DNA from: DATMXS01 sp035561355
Lineage (GTDB): Bacteria > Acidobacteriota > Terriglobia > Bryobacterales > Bryobacteraceae
Direction: 5' to 3'
DNA: 64,000 bases
NCBI GenBank assembly: GCA_035561355.1
Contig: DATMXS010000095.1
Coordinates: 12,909-76,908, forward strand
The notes under the pieces were generated by a model. It saw only the letters and a list, made by a program, of their open reading frames with translations. It ran no database searches and was not told the origin of the DNA. Made by a program: the position numbers and the translations under genes. Each line of letters starts with the position of its first letter. The stretch's first letter is position 1. Shown in pieces: positions 61,274-64,000 of the stretch.

Positions 61274-61991
61274 TCACCTTCGAGGATACGCCGGATGAAA
61301 GCCCCCACAGGATCTGGCGCAGAATGCCGAACCAGACCTCGGTGTCGCGCGCGGGCAGTTGGAGGCGGCGCACGAGGCGGCGGATTTTTTCCTCGGAGGT
61401 CGCCTCGGTTCTGGGGTTCATGTAGCCGCTGCGCCGCAGCGCGTCGAGCAGCATTGTGCTGAAACGCTCCACCTCACCAGCCTGGGCAGGTTTGATGGGA
61501 TCGGGTTCACGGCGCGCGGCCGCCGGATTCCTCACCAGTTCGTACAGGCACACGGCTACGGCCTGCCCGAGGTTCATCGAAGCGTGCTCATCGCGCGTTG
61601 GGATTCGGACCAGGAAATGGCAGTGGCTGAGGTCCTCGTTCGAGAGTCCGAACTTCTCCGAGCCGAACAGAAGCGCGACGCTGCCTGTGCACCGCCGCAT
61701 CATTCGCCCCCCGTACTCGATGCGGCGCAGCGGGTGCTGAAGCTCGCGGTGTCCCACGGATGTGGTGCCCACGACGAGCGAGCAATCGGCCACAGCCTCC
61801 GCAACCGAGGGATACTCTTCCGCCGCCAGCATCACGGCGGAGGCACCCACGGCGGACCGGGCTTCCCGGAAGGCGACGTCGTACGCGTTCACAAGACGCA
61901 GGTGCGTGAAGCCGAAATTACTGATGGCCCGCGCAGCCGCGCCGATGTTCAGAGGATTGCGCGGCGAAACCAGAACGATGCGAAGTTCCAA
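61227..61991 (-). CDS. SPOUT-family RNA methyltransferase, TrmJ-like
   Basis: The product has 254 residues from a TTG at 61991 (MELRIVLVSPRNPLNIGAAARAISNFGFTHLRLV, the TrmJ/TrmH start). The trefoil-knot motifs are present: GSVALLFGSEKFGLSNEDLSHCHFLVRIPT (motif 2) and ASMNLGQAVAVCLYEL (motif 3, SAM site). The C-terminal helical extension (about 160-254) is also TrmJ-like. TrmJ 2'-O-methylates tRNA at position 32; that exact site is not proven here. A TAGACT hexamer six bases upstream supports this start. The 3' end overlaps the 74-residue gene. Confidence 0.85.
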   Translation of the reverse strand: MELRIVLVSPRNPLNIGAAARAISNFGFTHLRLVNAYDVAFREARSAVGASAVMLAAEEYPSVAEAVADCSLVVGTTSVGHRELQHPLRRIEYGGRMMRRCTGSVALLFGSEKFGLSNEDLSHCHFLVRIPTRDEHASMNLGQAVAVCLYELVRNPAAARREPDPIKPAQAGEVERFSTMLLDALRRSGYMNPRTEATSEEKIRRLVRRLQLPARDTEVWFGILRQILWGLSSGVSSKVNDEGTGPLHPRTPPR

Positions 61992-61997
61992 ACTGCC

Positions 61998-62003
61998 AGT
62001 CTA
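61998..62003 (-). promoter_or_regulatory. -10-like hexamer TAGACT for the TrmJ-like gene
   Basis: TAGACT is followed by six bases and the TTG at 61991 on the minus strand. It is one of the weaker examples of the leaderless arrangement. Confidence 0.3.
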
Positions 62004-62025
62004 GTCGGTCAAAGCGTATTGTGGT

Positions 62026-63066
62026 CTACCGCAGCTCTTCCATGATCTCTTCGAGCGCCTCCTTTGGCGGCCTTGTGCGGCTTTCCGGGAGCGTCGCCAG
62101 GGGCTCTTCATCGAGGTTCAGCAGGTCCAGGAAGTGCTTGCGCGTGCGGTCCAGGTACAGTATGCCGGTGATGACTTCGCCTCTTGCGGCACCCTCGTTC
62201 AGGGTGCGAAGCGCGTTCTGGCGGTCGGCGGGATCATAGTCCAAGCCTAGTTTCTTAAGGCGCAGAATCGAGCCGTCATGAAGCTCAATCTCGCGGACCT
62301 CGCCTTCGGCCATCTCGATCGATATGTCCGCGTGCGCGGGCACAAAATCGAGTTCGTGGAGCGCCACATCGTGCTCTTTCATGTACGTGTAGCTCTTGGT
62401 GGAGCCTTCGTGATCGTTGAAAGTCACGCACGGCGAGATCACGTCGATGATGGAGAGCCCGCGGTGCGCGATCGATGCTTTGAGGATCGCCGCGAGCTGA
62501 CGCTTGTCGCCGGAGAACGATCGCGCAACAAGGGTGGCGCCCAGTTGGATCGCCTCCACGCAGAGGTCAAGCGGCATCAGATCGTTCACGCTGCCGGTCT
62601 TAAGCTTCGCCCCGAAATCCGCCGTCGCGGAGAACTGGCCCTTCGTCAGGCCGTACACGCCATTGTTCTCAACGATGTAGATCTGCGGCACGTTCCGGCG
62701 CAGCATGTGTACGAACTGGCCGACGCCGATGGAGGCCGTGTCGCCATCCCCCGATACCGTAATTCCCAGCAGGTTGCGGTTCGCGAGCAGCGCGCCCGTC
62801 GCGACAGAAGGCGCCCGGCCGTGAACGCTGTTGAAGCCGTGGGCCTGGCTCAGGAAATAAGCCGGTGATTTCGACGAGCAGCCGATGCCTGAAAACTTCG
62901 CCACCGACCACGGGTCAACGCCCATCTCGTAGAACGCTTCAATGATGCGCTCCGAGATCGCATTGTGCCCGCACCCTGCGCAGAGCGTCGTCTTCGCGCC
63001 TTTGTAATTCAGAACCTCGAGCCCGATCCGGTTCGTTTTCTTCGGCACGGTTCCGCTGGTGCTCAT
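62026..63066 (-). CDS. korB: 2-oxoacid:ferredoxin oxidoreductase, beta subunit
   Basis: The product has 346 residues. The TPP-binding region is GDGDTASIGVGQFVHMLRRN (about 114), with IVENNGVYGLTKGQFS following. The early LCAGCGHNAISERI holds cysteines of the Fe-S cluster. SPCVTFNDHEGSTKSY lies near residue 215. It pairs with the alpha subunit to oxidise 2-oxoglutarate (or another 2-oxoacid) to acyl-CoA with ferredoxin as acceptor. Its start overlaps the alpha gene by four bases. The choice of 2-oxoglutarate is by closest family resemblance; pyruvate or branched-chain acids are alternatives. Confidence 0.88.
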   Translation of the reverse strand: MSTSGTVPKKTNRIGLEVLNYKGAKTTLCAGCGHNAISERIIEAFYEMGVDPWSVAKFSGIGCSSKSPAYFLSQAHGFNSVHGRAPSVATGALLANRNLLGITVSGDGDTASIGVGQFVHMLRRNVPQIYIVENNGVYGLTKGQFSATADFGAKLKTGSVNDLMPLDLCVEAIQLGATLVARSFSGDKRQLAAILKASIAHRGLSIIDVISPCVTFNDHEGSTKSYTYMKEHDVALHELDFVPAHADISIEMAEGEVREIELHDGSILRLKKLGLDYDPADRQNALRTLNEGAARGEVITGILYLDRTRKHFLDLLNLDEEPLATLPESRTRPPKEALEEIMEELR

Positions 63067-64000
63067 TGCGATTCCTCCTGGCTCACGATCTGGTCCGTCA
63101 CAGTTCGCGCGTCGAGGGGCATTCCTCCGTAGTACCGGACGCTGCGCAGCTTCGCTATTTCCGATGCCTCGAGTTCCAGCCGGATGAGCGATAAAAGCTG
63201 TGCATCGCGATTCTGGTCGATGACGTATACGCGGTCGTGGGCGCGGACAAAGTCCGCCAGATGCATTGTGAATGGATACGCAAGCGCCCTCATGGAGCTT
63301 GTCTCGATGCCGTATTCCTCGCTGAGCTGGTCCCTGCTTTCCTCCGCCGCAAAGCGCGAGGTTCCGCAGTAAATGAGGCCTAAGTGAGCGCGAGGATTCT
63401 CGGTGAGTTCCGGCTGCGGGACCGCGGTCCGCATCGAATCGAACTTGTGCGCGAGGCGGTCCATGTTGTTCATGTAGTCGTCCTCGCGCTCGCTGTACTG
63501 CGCTTTGTCGTTGTGGCCGCTGCCACGCGTGAAGTATGCGGCCGCATTATGCCGCGTACCCGGCAGCGTGCGGTAACCCACGCCGTCGCCGTCCACGTCC
63601 TTGTAGCGCGCAAAGCCGCCGAGCTTCTCGATATCCTCGGCGGTCAACACCTTGCCGCGCCGGATCGGCTCCTCGGGATACCCGAACGGATCGCTCATCC
63701 AGTTGTTCATGCCCAGGTCGAGATCGCTCATGACGAAGACCGGGGTCTGGAACCGCTCGGCGAGGTCGAAAGCCTGAATGGCCATCGAGAAGCACTCCTC
63801 CGGGTTCGACGGAAACAGCATTGGGTGCTTCGTATCGCCGTGCGAAAGCACTGCGGTCGAAAGCAGGTCCCCCTGCATCGTACGGGTGGGCAGGCCGGTG
63901 GAGGGTCCGGCGCGTTGCACATCCACGATCACCGTCGGGATCTCGGCGTAATAGGCGAGGCCTGTGAACTCGGACATCAGCGAAATGCCAGGCCCGGAAG
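63063..64000 (-). CDS. korA: 2-oxoacid:ferredoxin oxidoreductase, alpha subunit (N-terminus outside the window)
   Basis: About 312 residues are visible; the reading frame continues past base 64000. The Met at 63977 is internal: preceding codons read SGPGISL, the conserved TSGPGISLMSEF-type motif of the PFOR alpha domain. Further motifs: YYAEIPTVIVDVQRAGPSTGLPTRTMQGDLL, HPMLFPSNPEECF and FVMSDLDLGMNNWMSDPF. Upstream sequence may encode a fused gamma domain, as in many KorA proteins. It overlaps korB by four bases (translational coupling). Confidence 0.88.
   Translation of the reverse strand, partial: SGPGISLMSEFTGLAYYAEIPTVIVDVQRAGPSTGLPTRTMQGDLLSTAVLSHGDTKHPMLFPSNPEECFSMAIQAFDLAERFQTPVFVMSDLDLGMNNWMSDPFGYPEEPIRRGKVLTAEDIEKLGGFARYKDVDGDGVGYRTLPGTRHNAAAYFTRGSGHNDKAQYSEREDDYMNNMDRLAHKFDSMRTAVPQPELTENPRAHLGLIYCGTSRFAAEESRDQLSEEYGIETSSMRALAYPFTMHLADFVRAHDRVYVIDQNRDAQLLSLIRLELEASEIAKLRSVRYYGGMPLDARTVTDQIVSQEESQ

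Overview
The window looks like a GC-rich, Gram-negative Acidobacteriota chromosome, most likely of the Solibacter/Bryobacter group. Four things point there. A secreted beta-propeller protein ends in a 'VNAADF...APGS' domain typical of Solibacter proteins. There is a bacillithiol gene (bshA). LPS and envelope genes (lpxC, a surA-like gene, an RND pump) are present. There are many secreted (Sec or Tat) sugar-isomerase, Gfo/Idh/MocA, DUF1080 and esterase-like proteins. I see no rRNA, tRNA, CRISPR array, phage or insertion sequence, and no gene-free stretch longer than 300 bases.

Layout. 1-2952 (minus): FecR-domain protein, secreted helical protein, Cys-rich mini-protein and a TgpA-like transglutaminase cut by the left edge. 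3143-9440 (plus): beta-propeller protein, exported methyltransferase, histidine kinase, bshA, Tat-type enolase-superfamily enzyme. 9444-18747 (minus): phosphate transporter, esterase, an operon of two sugar epimerases plus sppA, then fabD-DUF1080-PPIase. 18891-28167 (mostly plus): orphan RND pump, two zinc-ribbon mini-proteins, a HAD/ornithine-cyclodeaminase pair on minus, aroK-gckA, lepA. 28177-38891: small membrane protein, ACE-like M2 peptidase, NfeD-like protein, xylonate dehydratase, coaD-aminotransferase-manA, membrane spermidine-synthase-like protein, BON protein. 39142-41683: tandem CpaE/TadZ-like ATPases. 41767-42975: Tat-type Gfo/Idh/MocA oxidoreductase. 43112-52052 (minus): the cell-shape cluster mreB-mreC-mreD-mrdA-rodA followed by an RNase E with a very large insertion. 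52231-58261 (minus): lpxC-pgsA-PH-like-YdcF-ABC exporter-xylA-DUF2905. 58440-61043 (plus): polA. 61049-64000 (minus): 2-oxoacid:ferredoxin oxidoreductase alpha (cut by the right edge) and beta subunits, TrmJ-like methyltransferase and a 74-residue protein.

How the genes fit together. Most of the window is envelope and housekeeping: rod elongation (mre/mrd/rodA), lipid A (lpxC), phospholipid (pgsA), periplasmic protein quality control (PPIase, SppA, NfeD-like) and fatty-acid initiation (fabD). A second theme is scavenging and interconverting sugars and sugar acids: xylA, D-xylonate dehydratase, glycerate kinase, manA, secreted isomerases and oxidoreductases, esterase.

The least ordinary items are the tandem CpaE-like pair with an altered P-loop and a palindrome-rich leader but no Tad/Flp genes; an exported methyltransferase resembling the mitochondrial FAM173 lysine methyltransferases; an RNase E with about 420 low-complexity residues in its S1 domain and a hairpin at its start codon; an ABC exporter half with the degenerate 'DD' Walker B and no partner; and a repeated -10-like hexamer 6-12 bases before start codons, suggesting frequent leaderless transcription.
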